From positions 16,403 through 80,402 of the forward strand of contig NZ_AOLM01000007.1 in assembly GCF_000337835.1 (NCBI RefSeq): a stretch of DNA of 64,000 nt. Direction: 5' to 3'. The translations under genes and the position numbers were made by a program. This document shows, piece after piece, positions 1 to 8,563 of the stretch; position 1 is the first letter of the stretch, and every line of letters starts with the position of its first letter. This DNA is from Haloferax sulfurifontis ATCC BAA-897 (GTDB lineage Archaea; Halobacteriota; Halobacteria; Halobacteriales; Haloferacaceae). The notes below the pieces were generated by a model that was given only the letters and a program-made list of their open reading frames with translations, searched no databases and was not told the DNA's origin.

Positions 1-767
1 CACTCGTCGAGGCGGGGCTTGACCCTCGAAAGACGATAACTCGCGAAGACGTGCTCGACGAGATTCGCCGTGTTGCGAGCGAATTGGGGCTCGAACCCGG
101 CGATGCGGCCCCGACCGTCGAAGACCTATCTGAGCATGGTGAGATGTCGCTTCACTCCATCCTGCATCACTTCGATACCTGGAACGGCGCAGTCAGCGCC
201 GCGGGGTTCACGCCGAACGAGGGCCGCCCGAGCTACACGCCCGAGTACGGCGATATGGACCTCCTCAAAGAGATTCGGCGCGTCGCCGACGAGATGGCCG
301 AAACCCCAACCACCGACGAGTTCGAATCCCGGAGCCAAGTCGGGACCACGACCATCGAGCAACGGTTCGGGAGCTGGCATCGAGCACTGAAGCTCGCGGG
401 TCTGCGGCCGCGCCGACAAAGTCCGGGCGGGACGCCGCGAGGCTCGTCGACGGCAGTGGACGTCAACCGTGTGGTTGGTGGTGCGGACGCGCCGCGCATC
501 GACCGGGTCAGCATCTCGGCCGGCGGCACCCGGCACCCGGTATCTGTCGGCGACTTCATCCTTGACAAGTGGTCGCCACTGCTCTCGTACGAGGTCGTCG
601 ACATCCGTGTTGGGACCGACGCCCTCGCGCCTATCTGGGAGGTCGTGACAACCCCAACCGACCTCGAAGCGCCGCTCACGAGAACGTTCTATGGGGACGA
701 ACTCGCAGAGTGGATTCAACATGGCTACCGTTCTAAGCCGCACGTGTCGATACTCCACAGCGAGTAG
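1..767 (+). CDS. Homing-endonuclease-associated repeat protein (5' partial)
   Basis: The reading frame is open from base 3, so the gene begins upstream of the window; an internal GTG at 51 is probably not the start. The visible part carries the tail of one repeat, then two repeats of about 55-60 residues with the pattern LLxEIRRVAxE...PT...F...G...GSWxxALxxAGL, seen at the frame positions of bases 51-230 and 260-410. Such helical repeats are known as DNA-binding modules next to HNH or homing nucleases. The last ~100 residues are a different, beta-rich domain that I do not recognise. The nuclease part, if there is one, lies outside the window. Confidence 0.7.
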   Translation, partial: LVEAGLDPRKTITREDVLDEIRRVASELGLEPGDAAPTVEDLSEHGEMSLHSILHHFDTWNGAVSAAGFTPNEGRPSYTPEYGDMDLLKEIRRVADEMAETPTTDEFESRSQVGTTTIEQRFGSWHRALKLAGLRPRRQSPGGTPRGSSTAVDVNRVVGGADAPRIDRVSISAGGTRHPVSVGDFILDKWSPLLSYEVVDIRVGTDALAPIWEVVTTPTDLEAPLTRTFYGDELAEWIQHGYRSKPHVSILHSE

Positions 768-859
768 TTCGAAAATGCTCACCAAATCCCGGTGAGCACG
801 TCGGGAAACCACCCAACTGTTCTACAAAGCTTCAATATCGCAGACAGTCTTGGGCGGAT

Positions 860-1528
860 ATGCGTTTTCAGCGAGACGACCACGGGTTTGGGACGGTCGC
901 GACACTCGACATCGAGACGACGCACTACGACGCCGAGCGGGGTGAGGTCGTGTCCGTCGGCATCGGCCACCACGAACTCGGCGCGCCCGCCGGCGAAGCC
1001 GAGTACGAGCTGTTCCATCGCGACGTCGACGGCGAACCGGCACTCATCACCCGCTCGATGGACTATCTCAACGGCCTCGACGCCGACGGCCTCGTAACGT
1101 ACAACGGCCGCGGCTTCGACGTGGAGTTCCTGGTCGACCGGATGTACCGTCTCGGGGAGGACAACCCACGTCCGGAACTCGACGGCGACGACACGCATAT
1201 CGACATCTTCGCCGACCGGAAGCAACGCGCCGACCAGCGGGGCGAAAAGTGGCCGGCTCTGGAGGAGTGTCTGGAGTCGTACGACCTCCCGGTGCCGAAG
1301 ACGCTCTGGAACGGCCGCACGGTGACGAACAAGCTGTTCGGCCGCGAGGTCGGGCCGGTGTTCCTCGATGCGGTCGCGTCCGATAGCGACGACGTGGCGG
1401 CCTTCCACGACCTCATCGACCACTACCTTCGAACCGACTTAGAAGCGAACCTCGCGCTCTACTACGCCGACATCGGCCGCGACTTCGAACCCGTGCATCT
1501 CGGGACCGAGACGTCCGTCGACGTGTAG
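860..1528 (+). CDS. DEDDy-type 3'-5' exonuclease (RNase H-like)
   Basis: A predicted 222-residue nuclease of the DnaQ/YprB ribonuclease H-like group. Exo I is seen as TLDIET (Asp17, Glu19), Exo II as YNGRGFDVEFL (Asn82, Asp87) and Exo III as YLRTD (Tyr189, Asp193), so the four acidic metal ligands and the tyrosine of the DEDDy class are all present. It has no polymerase or helicase domain, so it probably acts as a stand-alone trimming or repair enzyme. It follows the repeat protein after 92 bases, and the ATG at 860 is the first start before the catalytic motif. Confidence 0.8.
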   Translation: MRFQRDDHGFGTVATLDIETTHYDAERGEVVSVGIGHHELGAPAGEAEYELFHRDVDGEPALITRSMDYLNGLDADGLVTYNGRGFDVEFLVDRMYRLGEDNPRPELDGDDTHIDIFADRKQRADQRGEKWPALEECLESYDLPVPKTLWNGRTVTNKLFGREVGPVFLDAVASDSDDVAAFHDLIDHYLRTDLEANLALYYADIGRDFEPVHLGTETSVDV

Positions 1529-1585
1529 GCGCGAACAGATCGGCGCGACGCGGGTCGCTAAAACAGGGCTATTTTCCGGGGCGAT

Positions 1586-1927
1586 TCACTCACGCTGTTC
1601 GTCGTCGACGGCGGTGAGCATCAGCGCCCGGTCGAGTTCGAGGAGCGCCGCGCCGACGTGGCTGTCAGCGTCGAACTGGTACATCTGCGCGTTCCCGGCT
1701 TTCCGCGTCGGCTTGATGACGCCGAGGTCGAGGAGGTCGCCGAGGTTCCGGTCGACGGTCATCCGAGTCACGTCGGCGGCCTTCGCGATGTCGGTCTTGT
1801 TGAGGTCTTCGTGCCGGCGTGCGAGCATCCCGAGGAGAATCGCTGGCTTCGACCCGTCGCCGAGAAGGTCCTCCCAACGCGTCCCGCTCACTTCGTCGAT
1901 GGCCTCACCGTGGGTGTGTTCTGGCAT
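1586..1927 (-). CDS. Winged-helix transcriptional regulator
   Basis: A 113-residue cytoplasmic protein with a central helix-turn-helix (residues ~40-85: NKTDIAKAADVTRMTVDRNL then LLDLGVIKPT) followed by a wing that includes AQMYQF. This is the layout of MarR/ArsR-like archaeal regulators. It is transcribed divergently from the small gene at 2048, with a 120-base shared control region holding a GTTAC/GTAAC palindrome, so autoregulation is likely. The family is clear; the target genes are inferred only from position. Confidence 0.75.
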   Translation of the reverse strand: MPEHTHGEAIDEVSGTRWEDLLGDGSKPAILLGMLARRHEDLNKTDIAKAADVTRMTVDRNLGDLLDLGVIKPTRKAGNAQMYQFDADSHVGAALLELDRALMLTAVDDEQRE

Positions 1928-2047
1928 GAGTAATACAACGACAACGAGTGTTATAATACTTGCTACTGTGAGTTACGCCGCTGTAACATAGGTTAGGTAG
2001 GTTTATTAGTGTGTAACATCTATGTGGTAGTACAGGAGGTGAAAAAC
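1928..2047. promoter_or_regulatory. Divergent promoter region with GTTAC-n6-GTAAC operator
   Basis: This is the spacer between the divergent regulators. An inverted repeat GTTAC (1972-1976), six bases, GTAAC (1983-1987) is present. A TATA-like TTTATTA lies at about 2001-2007, and GGAGGTG at 2036-2042 is a strong Shine-Dalgarno that fixes the start at 2048. The same half-site recurs upstream of the HTH-ATPase gene at 3654, suggesting a shared regulator. Confidence 0.5.
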
Positions 2048-2311
2048 ATGGAATTTCATGCAATCAAGCTCCGAATCGTCGAGAAGATGGCGCGCAAGGA
2101 GTTCGTTGGTGCGTCGACGGTCGCCGTCGACGACGTGACGAACTGGCTTCCGTCCCACGCACAGGGCGACGCGAAGGACGCGCTGAACGCGCTCGAACGG
2201 AAGGGCGTCGTCGTGACTCCGCGTGTTGGCTACGTGCGTCTCTCGTCAATGGAGAACGCCGTCGAGTGGATTGAGAGCCACGACGGCGACGTACCGTTCA
2301 ACGCGAGGTAG
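2048..2311 (+). CDS. Small winged-helix-like DNA-binding protein
   Basis: 87 residues from the ATG at 2048, chosen because GGAGGTG lies 5 bases upstream; a longer frame from 2009 lacks such support. The sequence alternates helices and ends with NALERKGVVVTPRVGYVRLSS, typical of recognition helix plus wing. It probably binds DNA as part of the local regulatory circuit with the divergent regulator. No specific family is recognised. Confidence 0.6.
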   Translation: MEFHAIKLRIVEKMARKEFVGASTVAVDDVTNWLPSHAQGDAKDALNALERKGVVVTPRVGYVRLSSMENAVEWIESHDGDVPFNAR

Positions 2312-2439
2312 AAGCCCCCACAAGGGGCGTCTCGCGGTGGTGAATCGACTCCCGACTATCATCTTTCTTTCGACGGTCATGGTGGTTCGAAGCGCAGACA
2401 GGACCGCTACAAGTGCTTATAATGGCTCCCGTCTGGCGA

Positions 2440-3654
2440 TTAGGACGATTCGAACGTGACGCCGGCCGCCGTCCGCGCTTGGCGCTTGGTCGCCTCGTCG
2501 ACCTCGAAGCCGCCGGTGTCAGCCCGCTCGGAAAACCGCTCGGCGATGTTCAGCCCGAAGTTGACCGTCTCGACTATCGTCGCTTCCTCCGGGGTCAACG
2601 CCCCCTGCTCGCGGACGTCTCTCGGTGGGCGCGAGTGTTCCCACACATCGAGGAGTTCGGACGCACTTAGCGTGAGCGCGTACTGGTAGAACGTCAGCGC
2701 GTGGCGCTGGAGGTCGGCATCGCGGACGCTCGCGAACGCGTCAGCGCAGTCCTCGTCTCTGGTGGACGCTGGGACGAACTCGGTGCTGATAGCGCGTGTC
2801 TCACACGCCCGGTCGGTGAGCGCCGACTGCCCGGACACGACGACGGGGGCGAGAAGTTGGTATTCGGTCACGGTCCCATCGGCGTTCCCCCGCGCTTCGG
2901 TCCCTCCGCGGTAGCCAAGCCGAAGGTACTTGTGGAGCCGTTCGCACTCACCGCTGTAGTTGTCAAACCACACCGGAGCCGACTCAGAGGAGCTGAACGC
3001 AAACGTCAGCCGCGCAGTTGTGTTGCTTGCCGGGAACGGTGTGCCATCCCACCCGAACATCTGCGTGAGGGCCGCCAGCGTCTCGGTCTTGCCCGACTCC
3101 GGGCCGCCGTAGACGTTGAGCGCCGGAAAGCCACCGCCGAGTTTTCGAATCACGGATGCAAACGGCGCGGCGTAGAACCACGCGAGGACCGGGAGCATCC
3201 GGTCGTCAACCTGCGCGTCGAGCAGGTCGGTCAGGTCCGGGAGCGGTCCGGTCGGTTCGTCCTCGGGGGCAAGCGCCCATCGGTCGACGACATCCCGGTT
3301 CGCATCCGACTCCGCGAACACCGTTGACGGCATCGTGTCCCACCCGCTGGCGGTCAGCGTGCCGTGTGGCGTCACGAACTCGCCGCCAGACAGCAGGATT
3401 CTCGATACCTCCTCGGGGTCGTACTTCTCCTCGAACAGCGACACGAGCGCCTGCGCGTCCCTGTACTTCGCCCGAGCCCGCGCCAAGTGCGATTTGACGG
3501 TGCCGACTTTCATCCCGAGGGCGTCCGCGACTTCTTCGTCCGTCCGTCCGCGCTCTTTCTCCACCACGACGCGCGCCTGCTTCCCCGACAAACCGTGTTC
3601 CTCGTACTTGTCTATCCGCTCGGGGCCGGTCGGCCGCGACTTGTCTGATTGCAT
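2440..3654 (-). CDS. HTH domain fused to a DUF927-like P-loop ATPase
   Basis: 404 residues from the ATG at 3654; an upstream in-frame ATG at 3759 is possible but has two palindromic operators inside it. The N-terminus (25-62) has a sigma-region-4/LuxR-like helix-turn-helix (GLSGKQARVVVEKERG...MKVGTVKSHLARAR). The rest is an ATPase with Walker A GGPESGKTE (183-191) and a Walker B-like APVWFDNY (226-233). The ATPase half is clearly related to the C-terminal domain of the primase-helicase at 30068-33247: both share LAWFYxAP or LGWFYSAP, the Walker segments, TRGNAD or ARGNAD, and HALTFYQYAL or HALAFYRFAL. It lacks the primase part, so it may be a helicase regulator or an old duplicate. Confidence 0.65.
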   Translation of the reverse strand: MQSDKSRPTGPERIDKYEEHGLSGKQARVVVEKERGRTDEEVADALGMKVGTVKSHLARARAKYRDAQALVSLFEEKYDPEEVSRILLSGGEFVTPHGTLTASGWDTMPSTVFAESDANRDVVDRWALAPEDEPTGPLPDLTDLLDAQVDDRMLPVLAWFYAAPFASVIRKLGGGFPALNVYGGPESGKTETLAALTQMFGWDGTPFPASNTTARLTFAFSSSESAPVWFDNYSGECERLHKYLRLGYRGGTEARGNADGTVTEYQLLAPVVVSGQSALTDRACETRAISTEFVPASTRDEDCADAFASVRDADLQRHALTFYQYALTLSASELLDVWEHSRPPRDVREQGALTPEEATIVETVNFGLNIAERFSERADTGGFEVDEATKRQARTAAGVTFESS

Positions 3655-3657
3655 CGT

Positions 3658-3706
3658 GGTTACAACATGTGTAACCCACTCCAAAAGGGTTACGCTGTGT
3701 GTAAAC
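3658..3706. promoter_or_regulatory. Tandem palindromic operators upstream of the HTH-ATPase gene
   Basis: Two palindromes lie immediately upstream of the start at 3654. One is GGTTACA (3658-3664), 5 bases, TGTAACC (3670-3676). The other is GGTTAC (3688-3693), 7 bases, GTAAAC (3701-3706). Their half-sites match the GTTAC/GTAAC palindrome at 1972-1987. They overlap the expected TATA and start region of a leaderless gene, so repression by a dimeric HTH protein is a reasonable inference. Confidence 0.5.
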
Positions 3707-3904
3707 TGGAGTGTGTCACCCGGCATGCGTAGACGCCGCCGCAGTTCGTATAGCGACATGCACTATACAAACCCCGTCAAACGCTGTTCTCGCGGGGTAC
3801 GAGCGCCGACGCGGGCGAATCAGGGAAAATTGGCCCCACTTTGTTTTAGACCAATAAACACACGTGTCTTTTTGGGGGTCGCCGCTGTCTGTGAAGCCGG
3901 ACCC

Positions 3905-5107
3905 ATGTCCACGCCTGACTCCGGGGGTTCAGACCCTCGAAACCGACTCGCAGACGCCGCCGACGCCGGCAACGACGTGGCGCTCGCCATCGACCGCTAC
4001 GTCCGCGCCAAGTCGAAGGCCCCTGACGACAGCTCCGGTCGCGGCTACTACGCGACCTCCGCAGGCGGCATCCTCGCCCGCTGGTACGCGTGGCTCGCCG
4101 ACAAGCACGTCGACGAGTTCGACATCCTCGGCGGCGACCGCGGCCCCATCATGATGCGCCGCTACGCACAGTACCTCGCGCGCCGTGTCTCTGGCGGCGG
4201 TATCAGCGCCTCAACCGCCGAGACGTACTACAACGTCGTCAGCGCCTGCCTGACGTACGCAGTCCGCGACGGCGAACTCGCCCGCAACCCCGCGCTCACC
4301 AACCGAGCACGCGAACCACTCCCGGACGCGAACGCCGACCGCGCCGACCAACAGTTCTGGGACGAAGAGTCGGCCGCGGCGCTCCTCGAGTTCGTCGACG
4401 ACCGCGCCCACGACGCTATCGACGAGAAGGGAAGCGACGCCGTCGCCGAAGCTCGCGACCGCGCGCTCGTGTACGTGCTCGCGTACTCCGGGGTTCGAGG
4501 GGCCGAAGTCGTGCGCGCGACCACGGACGGTCGCGAGGGCCGGCAGGGCCTCCGCTGGCGCAACGTCGACACCGACGACTGGCAGACCATGCGCGTCCTC
4601 GGGAAGTCCCAAGAGTGGGAGACGGTGCCCATCCTCCGGCCCGCGAGGCCGGCGCTCAAGCGGTGGTACCGCATCGCGGACCCGCCGAGCGACGAGTGGC
4701 CCGTCTTCCCGACCGGCCATGCGCCGTCGAAGTACGCCGCCGTCCGCGACGAGCTGGTGCCCGACCTCGGGGAGGACGCCGTCGACGACCTGCTCGCCGA
4801 GCGCGACGTCGACGAACTCCTCGTCGAACACGACCTCACACCGCCGGCCATCACGACCGAGGGCGCGCGCCGGCTCATCGAGCGGCTGTGTGAGTCCGCG
4901 GGCGTCGCTATCGACGGGAACGCGCTGAAACCCCACGGGGCGCGGCGCGGGCTCGGCGACACGCTCTTTCGGAACGACCGTGGCGTGGCCCAAGACGTGC
5001 TCCGGCACCGGTCGCTCTCGACCACCCGGCAGGCGTACCAGCACATCGAAGCCGAGGAGACCGCAGAGCGCGCGAGCGACCTGCTCGACGTCGAACCCGA
5101 CACATGA
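3905..5107 (+). CDS. int: Tyrosine recombinase / integrase
   Basis: A 400-residue site-specific recombinase. The N-terminal half (about 20-135) is the SAM-like, core-binding DNA domain. The catalytic domain holds Arg198 (YSGVRGAE), Lys234 (GKSQEWETVPI), His344 and Arg347 (KPHGARRG), His368 (RHRSL) and Tyr378 (RQAYQHI), so the set is complete and the enzyme should be active. The start ATG at 3905 follows a 250-base spacer. It overlaps the next gene by ATGA, so the two are translated together. No tRNA gene lies next to it, so the attachment site is not visible. It is the likely enzyme for integration or excision of the whole element. Confidence 0.88.
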   Translation: MSTPDSGGSDPRNRLADAADAGNDVALAIDRYVRAKSKAPDDSSGRGYYATSAGGILARWYAWLADKHVDEFDILGGDRGPIMMRRYAQYLARRVSGGGISASTAETYYNVVSACLTYAVRDGELARNPALTNRAREPLPDANADRADQQFWDEESAAALLEFVDDRAHDAIDEKGSDAVAEARDRALVYVLAYSGVRGAEVVRATTDGREGRQGLRWRNVDTDDWQTMRVLGKSQEWETVPILRPARPALKRWYRIADPPSDEWPVFPTGHAPSKYAAVRDELVPDLGEDAVDDLLAERDVDELLVEHDLTPPAITTEGARRLIERLCESAGVAIDGNALKPHGARRGLGDTLFRNDRGVAQDVLRHRSLSTTRQAYQHIEAEETAERASDLLDVEPDT

Positions 5108-5472
5108 CCGCCGCAGACCCGTGGGTCGGCGTCACCATCCTCATCGCCGCGGGCGCTGTGACTGCCTATCGGCGGTTCGAGGACTGGCGGACGCCCGACG
5201 AGGGTACGAGAGAGTGGGCCCACCAGCTCTACGCGACGGGGAAAATCGACGAGCGCGAGCTGGAACGCCGACTCGATGTCATCGAAGACCCGGAGGCCGA
5301 GCGCATCCGGCAGGCGGTCGAACGAACGTCTGGCATCGGCGACCAGATTTCATGGGACATCGCCGCCCGCTTCGATACGCTTGACGACGTTCGAAACGCA
5401 TCACTCGACGAACTCACGGCGGTCCCCAACGTCGGCGATGCGCGCGCAGAGGCGCTGAAGGACTCACTTTGA
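5104..5472 (+). CDS. Membrane-anchored protein with SHOCT-like and helix-hairpin-helix segments
   Basis: 122 residues overlapping the integrase stop by ATGA. One N-terminal membrane helix (residues ~8-22) is followed by a short SHOCT-like helix pair (LYATGKIDERELERRLDVI). The C-terminus (about 90-122) looks like a helix-hairpin-helix: ASLDELTAVPNVGDARAEAL. SHOCT motifs are found in phage and membrane proteins; HhH motifs bind DNA without sequence preference. Coupling to the integrase suggests a role in membrane-linked handling of the element's DNA, but this is inference. Confidence 0.6.
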   Translation: MTAADPWVGVTILIAAGAVTAYRRFEDWRTPDEGTREWAHQLYATGKIDERELERRLDVIEDPEAERIRQAVERTSGIGDQISWDIAARFDTLDDVRNASLDELTAVPNVGDARAEALKDSL

Positions 5473-5740
5473 AGTTCCACTTCCGCCGAATCCTTCACTT
5501 TCACTCTACACGGAAGGCTTCGCTTGATATGCCTCCGGTACATAGGGTTGGTCGCCGCTCGGCGTGCGATGATGGCGGGAACGCGACCCACGACCTGACT
5601 CGACTCATACATCCCGCCGGGTCGTGAGGCCGGCGAGGACCGGCCACCGACCCCACCGTGCGGCGACTCATCTTTCTGAGCCGATGCGCGCGCACCGTGC
5701 GTTCGCGTCGGTTTATGGCACTCTGCGCCGACTATCGACT
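5473..5740. promoter_or_regulatory. Intergenic region with promoter for the TOPRIM gene
   Basis: No credible gene is seen. A TATA-like TTTATGG at 5712-5718 sits 23-29 bases before the GTG at 5741, as expected for a leaderless haloarchaeal transcript. A 6-bp hairpin GGCCGG/CCGGCC lies near 5628-5645 and might end transcription from the integrase pair. Confidence 0.45.
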
Positions 5741-7258
5741 GTGACTGACGACACCACAGAGCCGACGGCGCTTCGCGCGTGGGTCCGCGCGCAGGCGGAC
5801 GACCTCGGCGTCGACGTCTCGGACCTGCTCATCCAGAGCAAGCGCCGCGACCCGATGTGGAAAGGCACCGACGCCGACCGCGCGAAAGCCGAGTGGTTCG
5901 CCGAGTGGTGGGAGCGGGCGACCGAGTCCATCGGGACCGACCGACTCCACGTCCGCGGCCTCCACTACTACATGGCGAGCGCCGGCGAAGACATCGAACC
6001 GCCGACGAACTGCTCGTGGGACCTCTACAAGAACACGTCGCGGTGCTACGACTACCTCGAAGAGTGTTCGATGCTCGCGCGCATCCTCGGGACCATCCCG
6101 CTCGGCGGTATCGAGGACCAGAAACACGACCAGATGACCGTCACGACCTACTCCGACCACCGAAGAACAGCGGACACGCAGGAGGTGTCGCCGCCGGCCG
6201 GTATCGACGCACCCGGTGTTCCCAAGCCCGAGGAACGGGCTTCTCTCGGCTTTGACCCCCGGAGTATCGGCGGCGAAACACCGCTCCAGAACGTCGAGTT
6301 CGACGATGCGACCGACTACGCGCTCCTCGTTGCCGAGTCGGTCGTCGACGACATCGAAGACGACCTCTATCTCGACGCGCCGCGGCAAGCGCCCTACCAT
6401 CTTGAGCTGTGGTCCGAAAAGACGCTCCCCGAGTACATTCACGACCTCGCGCGCTCCCTCGGGGTCAACGTCATCGTCGAAGGGCAGGGCGACCTGTCGC
6501 TCACTATCGCCCACGACCTCGTCCGCCGCATCGACGACGCCGGGAAGCCCGCGGTCATCCTCTACCTGTCAGATTTTGATGCAAAAGGGGACCACATGTC
6601 GACCGCAATGAGTGGCAAATTGGCGTGGCTCAACGAGCGCGGCGACGTCGACCACCGCGTCGCCATCGAGCAGTTGGCGCTCACCAAAGAGCAGGTCGAA
6701 CAGTTGGACCTCCCGCGGAAGCCCATCGAAGAGTCCTCACACACGGGCACGGGCGGCCGGGCGTACGACACGCTCGTCGACGACTGGGAGCGCCGGAAGG
6801 GCAAGGGCGCGACCGAACTCAACGCCCTCGAAGCCCGACCCGAGGAGTTCGAACGCATCGTCCGCGAGGGTGTCGAACGCTACATCGACCCCGACATCCC
6901 CGCGAAGAACGCCGAGGCCCGCGAGGAGTGGCGCGAGCAGACGGTCGCGACCATCCGCGACGCGATTCGCAACGCCGGCCTCGACGAACAGATCGGCGCG
7001 GTCGTCAGTTGGGCGACCCGGTACAACGAGGCGCTCGACGAGGCCGAACCCGTCCTGCGTGAGCTGAGGGAGTTCCGCAACGACCCCGACCTCGCCGACT
7101 GGGTGCGCTCGACGCGCGACGCCGTCGACGAAACAGCGTTGCCACTCGTGGAGGTCCCCGAAGGCCACGCGCCGTGGCCCGAAGACCCCCTGTTCGATAC
7201 CGACCGAGAGTACGTCCAAAACGTCGCTCGCATCCAACAGCACGCGAACGACCGCTGA
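5741..7258 (+). CDS. TOPRIM-domain protein related to Topo VI subunit A / Spo11
   Basis: 505 residues from the GTG at 5741, chosen because a TATA box lies about 26 bases upstream. The N-terminal region (60-125) has a winged-helix-like stretch with LHYYMAS and a region typical of the DNA-binding part of Topo VI-A-like proteins. The TOPRIM domain shows Glu226 (LWSEKTL) and the paired acids of LSDFDAKG (Asp278, Asp280), which bind magnesium in this fold. No tyrosine in an obvious CAP-domain motif could be assigned, so cleavage activity is uncertain. It is shorter and more divergent than chromosomal Top6A, and there is no Top6B nearby. A role in plasmid or virus DNA topology or processing is inferred. 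Confidence 0.65.
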   Translation: MTDDTTEPTALRAWVRAQADDLGVDVSDLLIQSKRRDPMWKGTDADRAKAEWFAEWWERATESIGTDRLHVRGLHYYMASAGEDIEPPTNCSWDLYKNTSRCYDYLEECSMLARILGTIPLGGIEDQKHDQMTVTTYSDHRRTADTQEVSPPAGIDAPGVPKPEERASLGFDPRSIGGETPLQNVEFDDATDYALLVAESVVDDIEDDLYLDAPRQAPYHLELWSEKTLPEYIHDLARSLGVNVIVEGQGDLSLTIAHDLVRRIDDAGKPAVILYLSDFDAKGDHMSTAMSGKLAWLNERGDVDHRVAIEQLALTKEQVEQLDLPRKPIEESSHTGTGGRAYDTLVDDWERRKGKGATELNALEARPEEFERIVREGVERYIDPDIPAKNAEAREEWREQTVATIRDAIRNAGLDEQIGAVVSWATRYNEALDEAEPVLRELREFRNDPDLADWVRSTRDAVDETALPLVEVPEGHAPWPEDPLFDTDREYVQNVARIQQHANDR

Positions 7259-7585
7259 GTCTACTTCTACGTCTGTCCTACGCCGTCACCGCCGTCACCG
7301 CGCCCGCGTTCGTATCCGTCCCTCCCTGAGAGTGGGTTTGCCCCCGAGAATCCGCCCCGGCCGACGCCACGGCGTCCGATAGTGAGCAATTTCTAAACAA
7401 TAGGTCGATGACTGTAGTGTATATCCCGTGAGACGCGCGTGCTTGGGCGCTTGCGTCGTTGATGGTCGATACGCCTCACAGGCCGCGTCATGTTGAAAAG
7501 CGCGAGAGACGGCACGACGCGCGCGATGGGGTGTTGTCTCTCACGTGAGTTGCGGGATGGAACGGACGCTCGTTGACGGGCGCTG
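7259..7585. other. Intergenic region between converging genes
   Basis: 327 bases with no gene that I trust. Short palindromes are present: GACGCC/GGCGTC around 7367-7380 and GAGAGAC/GTCTCTC around 7503-7540. The flanking genes converge here, so terminators are the simplest explanation. Confidence 0.4.
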
Positions 7586-8563
7586 TCAGTCCTTGATGAT
7601 AGCGCCGGCGGCGAGGGTGAACTCGCCGTCGTCTTCGAGCGCTTCGATGCGGTTTTCGACCTCGGCAAAGCGGACTCCGTGCTGGTCCACGACCGCCGAG
7701 ATGGCGTCATCGGTCGGGACGCCGTAGGCTGTGCCGTCCTCCGACCAGAGGTCATCGACAGCGCGGATGATGGCGTCGTCGAGTTCGTCTTCCGACAGCG
7801 CGCCCGCCTGTTGGCGCTCGTCGACGTCGAGTGCCTTCGCGTCGATGAACGTGTTCAGTTGCGTCTCGCGTTGCATCGCCATCGGGAGCGTCCGGTACTT
7901 CCCGACAACCGTGATTTCGTCTCCGACGCCCACCTTGCCGACGATGTCGCCGGTCAGGAACACTTGAATCGCCGGTGGGTCATCGAGCGCCGAATCGCGC
8001 GGGATGGCGACGAGCTTCTGGAAGTCGACCATCTCGGTTCCGTCGCCCATCAGCTTCGCGTTTTTCTTGTCGAGCGAGGTTTCGCACGACATGCACGTCC
8101 CAAACCGGATGTGACCGTAACCCTGTCTGGTTGGGTTCAACGCGCCGCACTCCAGACACTCCCAGACGGCCTTTCGAAGCCACGGGTCGACCGACTCGAC
8201 TTCGACGACCTCCACGGGCACCTCAACGAGCGTCCCAAGGTGGCGTTCGCGAAGGCCGCCGAGACGGAAGCACGCGCGGTCGGGGAGGTTCACCGGCCGT
8301 ACCGGCATCTTCGAGATGGGCTTTTCGAGGTCGTCCGTCTCGGGGTTCTGATAGCGGTTGCGAAGCCGGCGCGACCACAACTTCGCTGTCGACCGCGGGC
8401 TATCGACCCACTTGTCGGCCAGTTCGTCGTCGAACTCGTGGAAGTCCTGCCAGTCCACCCGGAGTGACGCCCCGCCGGGCGTGTCGGTCCACGCCTCGGA
8501 CGCCGCGTCCGCGTCGTCGCTGATGCGGTCGAGATAGGCGTCGAGGCGGTCGGCGCTATTCAT
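7586..8563 (-). CDS. MCM N-terminal-like zinc/OB protein without a helicase motor
   Basis: 325 residues. The middle (about 110-245) reads like the DNA-binding N-terminal region of MCM helicases: a four-cysteine zinc site (WECLECGALN...GTCMSCET), then VDFQKLVAI, PPAIQVFLTGDIVGKVGVGDEITVVGKYR, the usual OB-fold path. The C-terminal ~80 residues look like a winged helix. There is no Walker A, Walker B or arginine finger, so this is not an MCM motor. The start at 8563 overlaps the end of the upstream ATPase gene by 8 bases, placing it in the long minus-strand operon. It may bind single-stranded DNA or act as an adaptor to the host MCM; that part is inference. Confidence 0.6.
   Translation of the reverse strand: MNSADRLDAYLDRISDDADAASEAWTDTPGGASLRVDWQDFHEFDDELADKWVDSPRSTAKLWSRRLRNRYQNPETDDLEKPISKMPVRPVNLPDRACFRLGGLRERHLGTLVEVPVEVVEVESVDPWLRKAVWECLECGALNPTRQGYGHIRFGTCMSCETSLDKKNAKLMGDGTEMVDFQKLVAIPRDSALDDPPAIQVFLTGDIVGKVGVGDEITVVGKYRTLPMAMQRETQLNTFIDAKALDVDERQQAGALSEDELDDAIIRAVDDLWSEDGTAYGVPTDDAISAVVDQHGVRFAEVENRIEALEDDGEFTLAAGAIIKD

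Noticed and set aside
3890..3925. CCACGCCTGA at the integrase start as a fourth copy of the leader motif
   Set aside because: It is inside the coding start, lacks the first C of the motif and has no flanking stem, so it is probably a coincidence.
5560..5605. Possible box C/D guide RNA (ATGATGG and CTGA)
   Set aside because: Box C is imperfect, no D'/C' pair is seen, and short matches are expected by chance.
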